From: Klebsormidium nitens
Lineage: Eukaryota; Streptophyta; Klebsormidiophyceae; Klebsormidiales; Klebsormidiaceae
Length of the DNA: 64,000 nt
Assembly (NCBI GenBank): GCA_000708835.1
Contig: DF237059.1
Span: 124,256-188,255, forward strand
Direction of reading: 5' to 3'
The position numbers were made by a program, and so were the translations under genes. The notes beneath the pieces were generated by a model, which was given only the letters and a program-made list of their open reading frames with translations, was not told the origin of the DNA and ran no database searches. Shown in pieces: positions 24,270 through 36,573 of this stretch (position 1 is its first letter; the number at the start of each line of letters is the position of its first letter).

Positions 24270-25724
24270 ATGTACTAGACCGATGGAGAACGTTGAGACC
24301 AGCAGACTTCTAGGGGTGACTGATATGTAGATACGACAGATGCTACTTGAGTGTACAGAACTGCTTGCTCGAGGTTATGCTTTTTGTAAAATCTGATGTA
24401 ATATACCAATGTTTTCAAAAAGATTCTTGACTTGCCCATCTGAGGAGCTTTTGCACGAGCAGCAATGATGCAGACATGACTCGGGTGAACGGACTCACAG
24501 CAGGCCTCTTGATACGATTTGTAAGATACTCCAGCTCGTTTCAAGCTGTGGGAGCTCAGAAGCTCTTTATTAGCGCGGGCTTTGGCTTTCCGCGAACGTG
24601 ATCTGTGATGGCACAAACGACATACACACTTGCACGAAGCCTGCAGATGCTATGGATGATGTGTCCGCGTGGTGTGAACCTCGCTTGAAGCTTCATGATG
24701 CAGATGACCTATGCATGGGGCATGGCCTTCCGCAGACGGTTTGCACTTCAAACTAGGGCTCGCAGTATACTGAAGCATACGTGTTGTTTCTCGGATTGCT
24801 TGCAAGGTTCACCTTCTCCTTTTGCGCATCCTCTAGCTGCCTGGTGGTGCTTTGATGGTAGTACTGGTCGTGGTGTTTTTCCTTCTGAGTTTCTTCCTCC
24901 GGCGGAAGTCATGGCTGGGGTGGTCAGACTTCAGGCACCCGAGACTTGCTATCTCTCTGAAAGGTGGTGGAGCTAAGTATCTCACAATCTCAAAAGTGGC
25001 GATGCGCCTCAGGCATCTTCGGGGCTACGGAAGATAATATTGCTCTCTGGCCAAGTTTTCTGCCAGCTTGCTCACGGCACATATAAATGATTTGAAAGGG
25101 GCATCCTTTGGAACTCGTTGAAGACGTCAGGTGCAGCAGCTGGTTTTCGAGGCTCACCAAAATTCGCGACATCAACTGCGTGAGAGTGCACTTGGCATTT
25201 TGTTGTCTTAGTACCTACATTTTCTACAGTACGCCCGCTGGCGCGGGGATCCCTCTCAGGGGCCTGCCTGCGGTGAGCTTCCAACGTTTCGATCCTCAAC
25301 CGTGGATATGATGCAGTTTAGGAAACGACCCCACCCTTCATTGTAGCACGTGGGCAGCGATAATGGAATCGAGGCGTGGCGGTAACGGTGTGCATGTCAG
25401 CCTGGCTCTGACAATTTCCAATTTCCTCGCTGCCGCAGTGCTCAGGTTTCAAGATGTCGTCATGCCGGCTCAAGTGTGCGCCATGGCTGCATTGGGCATT
25501 GCCCATATCAGCTTGAAGTTGCAGAGGAGACGGACGTAGCTGATCAATAGGGCTCATAAGCCATGAAAAGAGAAGCGATCAATTGCCTTGCAAGAATTCG
25601 GAAGAGGAGCCACTCCAGCGGGTTTGCTGCCCTGGGGGCCGGGTCCTGACATGCAAGGCGGTTAGTGAAGCGCCAGCGCATTTAATCTCCTCAAAGCAGA
25701 AGCAGCTCCAGCTGCGGACCCATC
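24270..25724. other. Intergenic region, no gene recognised
   Basis: About 1.45 kb between the glycine-rich gene and TPC1. Short frames around 24695-25037 contain a hydrophobic stretch, but without splice support or any family motif. Probably the TPC1 promoter plus the 3' region of the preceding gene. Confidence 0.45.
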
Positions 25725-28700
25725 ATGGAGCGTCCGCTCATTGACAGCCGCCGCAGCTCGCCAGGTGGCAGTCGTTCAGCGGCTGCCAGGGACTCCCCTC
25801 CTAGCGCCCTCACCATCGATCGAAGAGGAAACGCATTCAAAACAGGCTCCAATGTGCAGCAAGCGGCTGCGCTGGTTGATATAGCCTATGACGGCGAAGG
25901 GCTACCTGAGTCATTTCTTGAGAGCCCCCACTTTTCTGAGAAGGCGTCTTACTATCTCGTTTACAATGCTGCCGGGCCCTTGTGGCTCGCAACGTATGCG
26001 GCCCTGCTTCTGCTCAACTTTGTAGAGGTACCCTCTTGGTGCCTCAACAATCATGAGCAATATTGCGGGAATCCTAAAGAGTACTGGCTGGGCGACGTGC
26101 CATACCTTCCCCCCAACGTCTTCCTTGTCGTTGAGCTTGTCATTTTCCTACTCCTTGCGGCACACATCCTCTTTCCACTCCTATATGCTGGGCCCAAGCT
26201 CTATCAGGAGAGCCCCAAGGATGCCATCAGCACAGGGCTCTTACTGCTCCTGGGCTTAGACATCATCCGTCAGATGCTGTTCTGGTGGACGCAATTTCCT
26301 GTAGTGGAACCGCAGGCAGTGAGACTCGCGCCGTACCTGCGTGTGTTGATCTTCCTGGTCTCGGTCAAAGAGATGCGGGACAATCTTTGGACGGTGGTGG
26401 CTGTCGTTCCTAAGTTCTTGGACATTTTCATCCTGGGTTTCGTCTTCCTGGTGTTCTCCTCGTGGCTGGCATATGTGCTCTTTGAGGATACTCTTCAGGT
26501 AAGACCTCTGTCCTGTCTTGTCTCTATATCAAGTCATGAGTACACAAGTCTTGAGAAGACCGCCGAAGATCCTCCAGCATCATCAATCTTGAAACGTATA
26601 TCAAGCTGATCCTGAAACAAGACGAGTGCAAGCAAGCCCAATGGCGCATCAAAGGAGTGATTTAGGCGTCCAAGTCCGCAGGGCACCTTCTGCCAGGGTT
26701 TGGAGGCGTTGGAAAACGTAGTCCATCCGCTATATTCAACTATTGTTGCAAAATTCTGTTGGTAATCCTAGTAGGATGATAAGAAAACGGACAAGGGGCA
26801 TGTCTACTTTTCATGAAGGCAAGTCCCAATTCTCCTGCAGGGGAGGAAGGAGTTCCCGACTTTTGGCATCACCTCCCTCAAGATGTTCATCCTTCTCACG
26901 GGCTCAAATAACCCAGATGTCTGGCAAACGGCGTATGAGCAGCACCGCGCATACAGGTAAGTGTACTATTGGATCAAAGCAGAAATCAAAATGTGCATGA
27001 TGAATGCTCGGAATTTTAAGAAGAGTCAGTGGATTGCAAGCATATGAGTGGTAACTGCACGCAGAATGTTGATTGCTTCTGACTGAGAACTGGCAGGAAC
27101 AACACCACCCAGGCTTGGCCTTACTGGATCAGGAGACTGACATTAGCTCCCCAGATTCTTTGCCTTGAATTGTCATCTCCTAATGCACAACGAGGAGGGC
27201 CACATTGGCTTTATCTCTCACAATTATAAAAGGTGCAAACGCTGCTCACATATGGCCTTGACGCTACCCCTGCATTGAGGGGAACAAGAGATTTGAACCA
27301 CGGCTTTTGATGTCAGCTTGATACACCTGACAGCAACTGGCGTCTTCTGTACTACAGGATGCATAGACTAATCCTCGGTGCATGATTTTTCTGAAAAATG
27401 CCGGTCCAGATCTGTCTTTCTGTAATTGCTAATCTATAATTGCGCATACAAGGCAAGCGATCGCATCAGATTTTCCTTTGTGAAGGTATTCTCCTTAGGT
27501 GATTTCGTCGTCCAAGAGCGTGCCGTGAGAACAGAAGGTCTGTTTGAAATGACCAGTCTGGCTTCTTGGAGTAGGTTTAAGAGTTCTGCTTAGCCGAAAC
27601 CCTTCACCTTTTCTTATGTTCCTTGGAGCAGATTATGGACCTCGAGCACTTGTCCCCCACACGCTTTCTTTGACCGCACCCTGTCAAGAACAGTCCTGCC
27701 AGAAGACCCTTTCTTGCATAGGCATCCCTTTCAAACCACATCACCTTGGAGCTCTCACGGGTTTTCTCACCTCACATTCGGCAGGCTCAAGAATGACTCA
27801 CAGTCTTGGGCAAATTTGTCTGCAGTCTCTTCTTCGTCCTCTACCTCCTGTTGGGCCTTTACTTCCTTACGAACCTCACTCTTGCTGTCATCTTCGACAG
27901 GTGAGCTTCTTCGATTGTGTCCTATGAATGCTTGCTTCTTTGCGGATAACGCAAGAGGCTTGAGGGTAGCTGACAGAACTTTTTCCCACTAGAAAACGAG
28001 CCTTGGAAGTCGTGACTTGTCTTCGCTAAGCGTTGCTCTTCTGCGTATGGTAAAGCAAAGCGGCTTGAGGTAGCTGAAAAGAGCGATTCTTCTGGGGCGT
28101 GTGAGAATAGCCCCTTCGACCTTCTTCGTCTGCCTCGCTTTAAGACGGTTTGTCTGGCCAGCTGAAGCGGAAGGTACGCCTTTCCTGACGGATCATTGAC
28201 GCTCAAGACTTGGAAGACCATAGAAGAGTTGGCTCTTGCAAGGATAAAAGTTGAGGACGACAGACTTTCAACAAGTCTTGCGCTCACTGTCACTTTAATA
28301 TATATACCTTTCGAAATACAGGATCTGAAATGGACAAGCGTTCTGAAAACTGCTCTGGATGCCTCTGTTCGTGTCTGTCCTCCAGCTTCAAGAATCAGTT
28401 GGGCTACGCTCGCAAAGCCATTGAAGAGAACAAGCGTCGCGTGCTGTCCCGCGCCTTCTCGTTCGTCGACGAGCAAAAGCGGGGCTTCATCGACAGGTCA
28501 GCACGACCGACTCGCGTTCTTAGGAACGGTTTCAGTAGCCGAGGGTCCGACTAGTGGTCGGAGCATGTGGTATCTTTCTTTGTTGCCATGAAGAAGTCCA
28601 TCGCAACTCGAAGCGCGACTCTCTATCAGTTGGTCCAATTATGTTACGGAGATGCAAGTGCTCACTGCGATTCTTGCTGTGTGTCTTGAAGGAACCAGCG

Positions 28701-31700
28701 AGTCACTCCACGTGATATATCTGCCATTCAACAGATTACTCAGCGATTTAACAACTGAATGTTCAGTTGCAGCGACCAGCTGATCGCGCGCCTGAACGCC
28801 CTCAACTATTACGGTGTTCTCTACTAAGAAATTGTTTTGGCGGCTTCTTTTCCCATTCACAGAATCAAAGAACCCAAGCTAACCTGAGTAACAGAATCCA
28901 ACAAAAGCATTTATTTCCAGGTTGCAGCGACCAGCTGACCGCGGTGATGAACGCCCTCAGTCGTTCAATATTCCCTGTTGGAAAACCGAGTCGCTTGGCA
29001 AACTCCTTCCCCGAGCACAGTAACCCGACTTACCCAAACCTAACCTCAGTGACGGGAATCGAACAGAACCAGCCATTTTCCCGGTTGCAGCGACCAGCTG
29101 ACTGCGCTATGAACGCCCTCAATCGCTGTTTTCTGTTCGGGGGACGAGTGTTTTGGTGGCTTCTTCCCCCCCTCGCAAAACCGATGGAACCCAAGCTAAC
29201 CTGAACACCAGAATCCAACACAATTCAACATCTCCCGGTTGCAGCGACCAGCTGACCGCTCTGATGAAATCGGCCGCTGTTCCCTGTTGAGTCACTTGGC
29301 AGATTCTATCCCCCAAGGACAAAAACCCGACTAACCAAATCTAACCTAAGTAACGGGACTCAAACAGAAGCTAACATTTCCCGATTGCAGCGACCAGCTG
29401 ACTGCCTTAATGAACGCGCTCAACTTGTACCGGGCGGTGCCCCACATCGAGAAGGACGACATGCGCCACATCTTTTTGGCGCTGGACGACTCGGGGGACT
29501 ACAAGATCCAGGAAGACGAGTTCTCGGACGTCTGCGAGGCGATCGGGACCAAGTTTATTAAGCTGGACGAGCCGCCGTTTCTGCAGGTGCGAACCTTCTC
29601 GGATTGCAGTTTCCGGATTGTGAGTCTGGTATTAGCAGTTACTGTCGATCAAGCATAGTGTCTTTGTATCTAGATTTCGGTGATTTATATAAATTAAGTG
29701 ATAGAGAGGGTTTTAGTGCCCTTGATGGGCAGCAAATCCTGGGCGTACCTTCCGAAGTATTTAATCTTTAGGCGAGCCTCAGAGGGTCTCGCCCTAATTG
29801 AGCCGCCGCTTCTGCAGGCGCGTGCCTTGGCTTTGGTTTGCTTTGCTTTTCTGGTTAAAGAAGGTTCTATTCCAGACGCTTACAAGGGTATGGGGAGCGT
29901 TTCACTGATCAGAGTCTTGTTGTCTGCTTTACCTTTTCAAAACCTAACCGGACCGCCCTCGAAGTTCAACTTCTGAGGCGGGCCTCAAACTGTTCTTCAT
30001 GCAATGCGCTTACGAGTGCTCTGCCTCTTCGTTCAGAATGGCGCTCGGGCATTCGTAAACCTCCTCAGCTAACGTGCGGGAAAAGTCGAAAAGCAAACAC
30101 CCGTTTTGAGCAATGCACTCTTGCAATCAAAATTCTTTTCTCCCGGAAATACTACCACCAGCTTTCTCAAGTCAGTACAAGCCGCGTCACCAGACCAGAA
30201 GTGCCGCGTTCGCCTCCATTTCTCGACCACTTACTCCCGTTGCAAAACATACCTGGAAACGTCATGCCGGAGACTAAACTAGAAAGCATCGTGCACATTT
30301 TGACCTGCGTCTCTTCTTCCACTTCACCCTCTCTCAGATCGTGGCGCCCGGTGTCTTCAACAGCCGCGCCTTCACCGCGGTGCGGGACTTTGTGAAGGAC
30401 CCGCGCTTCGACCGGTACGTGATGACGTCAGTCCTGCTGGCCAATCTGGTGACTGTGGCCATCGAGACGACGCTCGACATGGAGAACCTGCCCTCGCAGG
30501 CCATCTGGCAGGTGGGAAACTCTTTCCGGATTCTGCGGGGATCCTGGTCTCGTGGCCATGCCGCTATACCCTCTAGGGGTTTCTTCTGTTCTCCCATTTT
30601 GTGTCCAACTCAGTCAGCCTTGAGGGATTCCCGTTGGGATGACTTTGTATTGCGTACCCTGCGCCTAGTGCTGGCGAGTCTCTGAGTGGACCTCAAACAT
30701 GCATCTTCGCGCCCCAAGGACGTCTGCAAACGAGCTCGCAGACTCTTTTCTTTCCTTTGGACGCTCCCAAGACATACGGAGTGTATGTTGCTGCAACGGC
30801 CTCGATAATGGTCCTTCTTGGTTCGTCCTCTTCTGTCAAACCTGCACGGCAAATTCTAAGAAGACGGTCCTGCAGACACGCTGCCTAAGTCGGATAGACA
30901 CAGCTTCTGACTAAGATAAAAGCAACAGATCTTCACGCAAGACTCTGATACTAAACCCTCAGTTGACACCCTATGAGGGTTGTCATAGGGTGACAACCCT
31001 ATGACATGGAAATGAAACATGTCATTTCCATACCCCTTGGACCAGTAAGCCTTGACCTCTGCAAACAACGCAGACCTGTTGTGAACGCTCTACTCTAAGC
31101 CCTGAGACGTGACTTCCCGTTCTGACGAACTCTCAAAAGATCCGCTTGCCGAAAACGTCGCATTCGCAGTCGGGTGAGAACTTATACCGGTTGGAGGTGC
31201 CACTTTCTGATTTCTTAAAGTCTGCTTGCAATTTTGTACTCTGATCGTGGTGAGCCCTGAAATCAAGGTCCGACGCTGATTTATCCCTCAGTTTCTCAAT
31301 GTTGGTTCAGAGCAGAGCACGCAAACGGGAAACCCAGACCTAAATGCGACCTCCGAAACCTCCCACGCAGAATATCGAGTACGTGTTTGGGTGGGTATAC
31401 GTCCTGGAGGCGTTGCTCAAGGTCAGCGCGCTCGGCTTCTGCAACTACTGGCGGCAGGGCGCCAACCGCTTCGACTTTCTTATCACGTGGATCATCTTGA
31501 TTGGTCAGACGGCGCTCATCCTAGACCCGCACCAGACTGTCGCTAGCAAGGTAAGGCGGTAGAGTCAAATTCAGGACGAAACACAGTCAGGTTGAGATAG
31601 GTCAGTGCATGGCTGTCGGATGGGGTTAACTTGCGAGTTAGAGTAGGTGACGGTGCGGAGCACGTAGATTTGTGTCTAGGGGTTTTGGTTTAGGTGCGTC

Positions 31701-33685
31701 CTCCCGGTAACAATGTGTATCTCAACCAGGCTCAAGTCTACCTGAACCGGAGACTTATCACGGTACAGGAGGGTTTCGTTCGTGATCGGTTTTTTTAATA
31801 CAGAGGAAATGTCGATGTACGCAGGTTTTGGGTATCACATTACCGGCAACCTTTTGCGAGTCTTCCTCAAAGTTCCTTCATGTGTTTTCCCTATACTCTG
31901 TTGGCTTCGACTGAAACTTTATCAGGTCGTAGAAGGCTCTCTTTATTTCTCTTCCTTAACGTCAGCTCGCACGGCAAAAGGGGCTTGGAAGGAACTCGAT
32001 GGTCCCGAAGAGGCCCCCAAGGTTCAGCGTCGGGACGTTCGCGGAACACTTGCTATGTACAGCAAGAGGCTTCAAGGCAGAAACTGCGGATTGCGCCCTT
32101 GCCGCAGCCTGATTGAAATGGGCTTTCAGTATTGGATGGCCAAAGCTCGAAGCTTGATCGTACCGCAAATCGGGAGTGCTACCGAACTGCGTGCTGTTGC
32201 AGCACGTTCAGAAGCGGCAACTTAGACTCGAGCTTACCAGATCTCAACGGTCGCACAAGTTGAGCGCTTCTCGCAAATAGCGGGCATGCTGCTGTCCGCT
32301 TTCAGATTTCATCAGAATTCTTGTCGGAAATGCTTTTTGGACCTTGGACACGGTTTTCATTGCAGGAGTGGATCCGTTACTTGCTGATTGGGCGCATGCT
32401 GCGCCTCTTGCGGCTGCTGACGTACATCGAGCGCTACCGCGCGATCGTGAACACGTTCCTGAAACTCGTTCCCGCGATGGGGCCTCTCTTCGGGGTCCTG
32501 TTTGGTTTCCTCTCGCTCTTCACCAGGTGAGGTCCGACGGTCTCAAGTCCGCTCTCCCTTCTTGGCCTGGTGTGCTCTTAATGTTTCCGTCAACCATGCA
32601 TCTTTGCTTCGTCCTTCACACTGCTGTCTCTTCTGCTCGCTACTGGATTCACATCCAGCGCGGCAGACTGATTCGTCAGTCAGCCTGTTGAGCTTCGCAC
32701 CGCTCTCTGGTCTCGAAGTAGTTGTACTCACGAGCCGTTGCATAGAGTCCTCTTTGTAAACGTTCTCAATTCACCCTGGACCACCATAGTCTGCCCATGA
32801 GAACTTGGTTCAGGCTCCTTTTCGTCCAACTTTTCACAGCCTTCTAGTTTCGTTTCCACTCGCCTCGTTTTTGCTCCTTTGTCCAATATCGCCTGACTTC
32901 TCTTCACACCCGCAGCCTCGGGATCCACCTTTTCGGGGGGTTGGTGTACGAGAGCAACCCCCTGCTGAAGTCGACCCCCCTGAGCGACCACAAGCCGTAC
33001 AACTTCAACGACTACTCCGCGGGCATGGTCACGCTCTTCAACCTGTTGTGCCAGGCCAGCTGGCAGGTGAGTGACGTAAGCAAGGGATGTGATGCGAAGT
33101 TAATGGGAAGGGATATAACGTAAGGCTCACACTCCCATGTCGTAATCTGCTAACGGAGGCCAGCTGGCAGCTGAAAGATTTGGTGACGCTAGCTATGAGC
33201 GTAACGCAGTCTGTGATCCGGCTGGCGTTAGATGGCCTCGATCTCAAGGCTGGCTAAGCAGGCCAGTGGGCAGGTTATTGACGGGGTGAACCGGTCACAA
33301 GCGCACTCAAAGTGCAGTCCACGTTTGCTGACAATCTCACAATGGTCACCGTTTTTTCCAGGATTGGATGGAGGGTTACGCCGTTTTGAGCGGACACCGC
33401 GCGCTCGCCCGGGCGTTCTTCCTCACCTTCATTGCCCTGGGGACGTACCTGGTGATGAACGTCTTCGTCTCATTCGTCATGGAGGCGTTCACCGTTGAGA
33501 TGGAACTAGCGGCGGCGGAGAAAAAGGAGGAGGCGTGGCGGAGCGGGGGGCGGTTGAACCTGAGCGTTGCGCGCCATGGGGCTAATGTTAGGCCGGAATC
33601 GAGCCCCATGGAACGGTTGATGGATAAGATGTTTGGGGAGGGGGAGGGAGACGAGGATAAGGATAGCGCTGACCCAGGAGTGTGA
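25725..33685 (+). CDS. TPC1: Two-pore cation channel TPC1 (vacuolar slow-vacuolar type)
   Basis: Ten exons: 25725-26498, 26841-26956, 27826-27900, 28386-28496, 29391-29586, 30338-30511, 31371-31550, 32366-32526, 32916-33066 and 33362-33685; 2,262 nt, 753 aa, against 733 for Arabidopsis TPC1. Domain I has S1-S5 at about residues 86-253 and pore I with LLTGSNNPDVW (near 276-286), then S6 LFFVLYLLLGLYFLTNLTLAV. The linker holds two EF-hands, one around FVDEQKRGFIDSDQL and one ALDDSGDYKIQEDEF, the cytosolic calcium sensor. Domain II has YVFGWVYVLEALLKV, an S4 with RMLRLLRLL, pore II LFNLLCQASWQDWM and S6 TYLVMNVFVSFVMEAF. Such channels carry Ca2+/voltage-gated cation current across the vacuole membrane. 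All splice phases agree. Introns contain boundary echoes and paired hairpins. Confidence 0.95.
28773..29430 (+). repeat. Tandem array of intron-end/exon-start copies before TPC1 exon 5
   Basis: The block TTGCAG|CGACCAGCTGA occurs with the exon-side C at 28773, 28928, 29091, 29245 and 29391, spacings 155, 163, 154 and 146 nt. Each unit also repeats intron sequence of the form aacccaagctaacctgagtaac before the acceptor and exon words such as TGATGAACGCCCTCA after it. Only the last unit continues into the full EF-hand exon; the second retains about 12 correct codons. Confidence 0.9.
29800..29826 (+). repeat. Echo of the 3' end of TPC1 exon 5
   Basis: GAGCCGCCGCTTCTGCAGGCGCG at about 29800-29823 repeats GAGCCGCCGTTTCTGCAGGTGCG at the real exon 5 donor (29570-29592), but the donor GT has become GC. 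Confidence 0.6.
30967..31031. repeat. Cluster of perfect inverted repeats in TPC1 intron 6
   Basis: CACCCTATGA (30967-30976) pairs with TCATAGGGTG (30983-30992); AGGGTTGTCA (30976-30985) pairs with TGACAACCCT (30991-31000); ATGGAAATGA (31006-31015) pairs with TCATTTCCAT (31022-31031). The first two stems overlap and exclude each other. Confidence 0.8.
33050..33285 (+). repeat. Echoes of the TPC1 exon 9 donor region
   Basis: The exon 9 end CAGGCCAGCTGGCAGGTGAG (about 33052-33071) recurs as AGGCCAGCTGGCAG followed by CTGA near 33160 and as CAGGCCAGTGGGCAGGTTA near 33260, each followed within a few bases by GACG. Spacing is about 105 nt. Confidence 0.65.
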
Positions 33686-34626
33686 ATACGGGTCATGAAT
33701 GTAAAGATAAGTTTTTTTGGAGAGGCTGACGATGCCCGTCAGCGTTTATTCGCATAGTACTTCAGGTTCGCCCGCAAGTCAGCAGTCATTGTGAGCTGCA
33801 CTCACTTTGTAGTATAAACCAAAGCGCGCGCAATCAGTTGCTGAGGAAGATATAGTACGCGTCAGCTGTTGCAGCTGAGCTCGATGGGCGTTGCAGAGCT
33901 TTTCTTAGCATAAAGTCACGAAGCGGTAAGTACTATTCAGTAAGGTGGATTTGGATGGCTGCATATGACCTCCCTGGAGCTATATCATTTTGAGACCCCA
34001 TGCGCACGTGTAATCAGGTAATGCTCTTCTTTGGGTCACTTTTGGAAAAGCCTAGCTGCCTCCGATTGAGTGAGCTTGATCGAATCTGGAGATTCGCAGT
34101 GGTCTGTGTCGGACTCTACATATGGGGCCACTATGGTAACTTGTCATGGATATATGATGATTAAATCATGCAAACGATTCGAACAGTGTCGTCATGAAGA
34201 TGTGATCTGATTATGTGTTGCACATATGTTGAAAGACCTATAAGTTCTGAACATGATAATTGGCGGCATAAGTCGACATAATAGTAATCGAGACATCTTC
34301 ACATGCGGGCCCGTCTAGTTCAGACACTAGAATTGACTGTCTGTGATTGCAGCGCCACCAATGACGAGGCGGCCAGCTGCCATGGTATGAGCAACGGCTC
34401 GTCAGTGAGGAGTCGCTGGCGGGGCTCGACCAGCAAACAAGCTAGAGCAGTCTTGGACATGTCCCGATCGAGCTCAAGAATACTGACAGCAAATCGTGAT
34501 CTGCTGGATATTTCAGCTGCACAAAGTCAAGCAGATGAATAGCAGTTTGTCTCGAATATTGTAGATCACATAGAAGCAGCTGAAGAATGCATGCTAACGC
34601 CGTTGACCATCTACCTATGTGTTCGA
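33686..34626. other. Convergent intergenic region, no gene recognised
   Basis: AT-richer sequence between the 3' ends of TPC1 (+) and the MYND gene (-). No motif-bearing frame or RNA gene seen. Confidence 0.5.
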
Positions 34627-36122
34627 TTAGGACTCGGATAGTTGACATGCCCGCCTATGACCAGCTTGCCATGCCGTCTTTTGGCACTCTTTGCTGCAAT
34701 ACTTCACTTGCTCGCTGTTGCACCTTCCGCATACTTTCAGAAGACTTCCCCCCTCAGCCTTCAGGTCTCCACAAACCTGACACGAGTCTGATACTCCCTC
34801 CTCTTTGACCTTCTGAAGCCTTTTGCATTCAGCCATATGGGTTTTGAAGAATCTCCGCTGGCAGTCCTGCAAATGTCTCACGGGAGTCTGTCAGTTGCTT
34901 AACAGATGCACATTACCGCACAGTAGATGATACTCGCTGCCAAGTTACGAGTAACAACAGCTTCCGCTGTTACTGAGGGGCGTCCAACCTTTGTCCAAAC
35001 CACAGCAGGGCCAGGACTGAACCGCTACCAGTACTAGAGGGTCAAACCAATTGTGCTTGCAAGTTCCTAAAGTTGGGGCGTCATTTTGACCGCTCATGTC
35101 ACTAGACTCCTACAATTGAGTTTATAATCCTTCTTGTCAATTCTCTGTGCTCAGCAATTTGCCTGGAGCCTAGAATGACTGGACTGACTGTGCTTCATTG
35201 TTTTGATAATACAGTCAGTCTGCATTCTGGCCTTTCCCCGTTCATACAGAGCACGCAGACTTCAATCTTTCCCAAGTGCAACATCTACAACCGCATCTGC
35301 ATCAATCCTTACCTTGCTGCAGAACAAAGCTATGGTTTCATTCACACAGTTCCTGCACCCCCTCAGCTCCAGCCCTTCTGGGGTCTCTGTCTTGCCACAA
35401 GCAGCACAACCCCGCAACGGCGCCGCCACAAAAAAGTTGTCTAACCCCAACATCTCCGTGCGGTACTCATCCGCGTACAGAGCTAGGACAGTGAGTATCT
35501 TGTTGACTCGCTCATTCCCAAGGTCGTACACATCCTTTTGCAAAGCAATTCCCCTGGCCTCAAACTCCTTGAACTTTTCGACCGCTCTCCTCTCCTTGCA
35601 GTGGAAGGATTGCCCTGCCTTGATGTTATCCATATCCAGCATCATAACGAAGTCGTTAGGGAGCTGTCTCGGGAGCTTGTTTTTGGCCAAAAGGCTGGCA
35701 GCCATTGACCATGCGTGCTCGAGATCATCTTGAAGCTCGCTGCTGCACCAATTCTCATACAATGCCACCAGCGAACCCTGTCCATCTGAAACAAAGTCCT
35801 CAACATTAGACTCCGGAGTAAGCAGCGCAATCTGCTCCACCGAGTTCCCCCGCCTTAGGATATCAGTCCTCTTGGCCGGCATGTTTGCGACGCATGACTG
35901 GAGCAGATTCTTCTTTCCTGCCAAGCTTAACTCCGTCCACATCTTCTTGAAGCCCTCATGGTGCTCCTCCCAGAACCTCCTCAGGTTGTTCTTCAAGCTT
36001 CTGTTGACAGCCATCGGCCCGTCTGGTATCAAAAACAGGGGAGGCAGGTCCTCAGCTGTCTTCTTGTTGGCTGCGGTCGCGCATCGGCGCCCATCACCGC
36101 CTGTCCATTTTCCCTCAGCCAT
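34627..36122 (-). CDS. Tandem MYND zinc-finger protein (intact copy)
   Basis: Two exons, 35313-36122 and 34627-34866, joined in phase 0 give 349 aa. Residues 1-235 form a helical region of unknown fold (NNLRRFWEEHHEGFKKMW; ALYADEYRTEMLG). Two MYND fingers follow. The first is interrupted by the intron: CAACGKTETPEGLELRGCRNC, then FCSK joined to DCQRRFFKTHMAEC. The second, CQVCGD...CGRCNSEQVKYCSKECQKTAWQAGHRRAC, keeps all eight zinc ligands. MYND fingers mediate protein-protein contacts; no SET or other enzymatic domain is present. A paralogue with the same intron position lies at 39.9-41.5 kb. The start is the ATG at 36122, about 450 bp from the divergent metalloprotease gene. Confidence 0.8.
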
Positions 36123-36573
36123 CGGTGCCCCAGCGAATGCCCTGTTTCTTGCTCAGAACCGAGCTGCTACACAAAATGCTCAACTTACAAGGAATCCAGG
36201 CGCTCTTCACCTCACACTGAGGCCTCACACTGTCACAGTTGAAGTGGCCGTCGGCGTGAGGGGGAGTGCTTTAATAGGGAATTTACATGTTAATTTAGTA
36301 GTTTGACGAACAGCAATCGTCAGGCGTCACAAACGGCAAACCAAGCAGGCTAGACTATAGACCAGGGCTGTGCCGGGACCAATAAACGGCAAATGGGAAG
36401 GACAGAAAGCAAACACGGAAAATATATTAATTAATCGTTTTCCATGTGCAAGCAAGGAACAAGGGAAATGCTGGTGCACTGACCAGTACAGTGGTAGCCA
36501 TAGCTGGAGCCTGAGGAAGGAGGAGCCATCTAAAGCGTTCTGTGACTTCTGTCTCTCTTATTTTGTGGGACGC
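36123..36573. other. Putative bidirectional promoter
   Basis: 450 bp separate the start codons of the MYND gene (-) and the VIR3-like gene (+). It must hold both 5' leaders and promoters if the chosen starts are right. No clear TATA box seen. Confidence 0.4.

Noticed and set aside
27230-27310. tRNA-like T-arm word on the minus strand
   Set aside because: A GGTTCAAATC-like word is present, but no cloverleaf, D-arm or paired acceptor stem could be built.
31782-32225. Frame of 147 codons within TPC1
   Set aside because: Intron sequence between two confirmed TPC1 exons; no splice fit and no homology to the channel.
35203-35733. Plus-strand frame of 176 codons
   Set aside because: Lies wholly antisense to exon 1 of the intact MYND gene, which has clear zinc-finger motifs.
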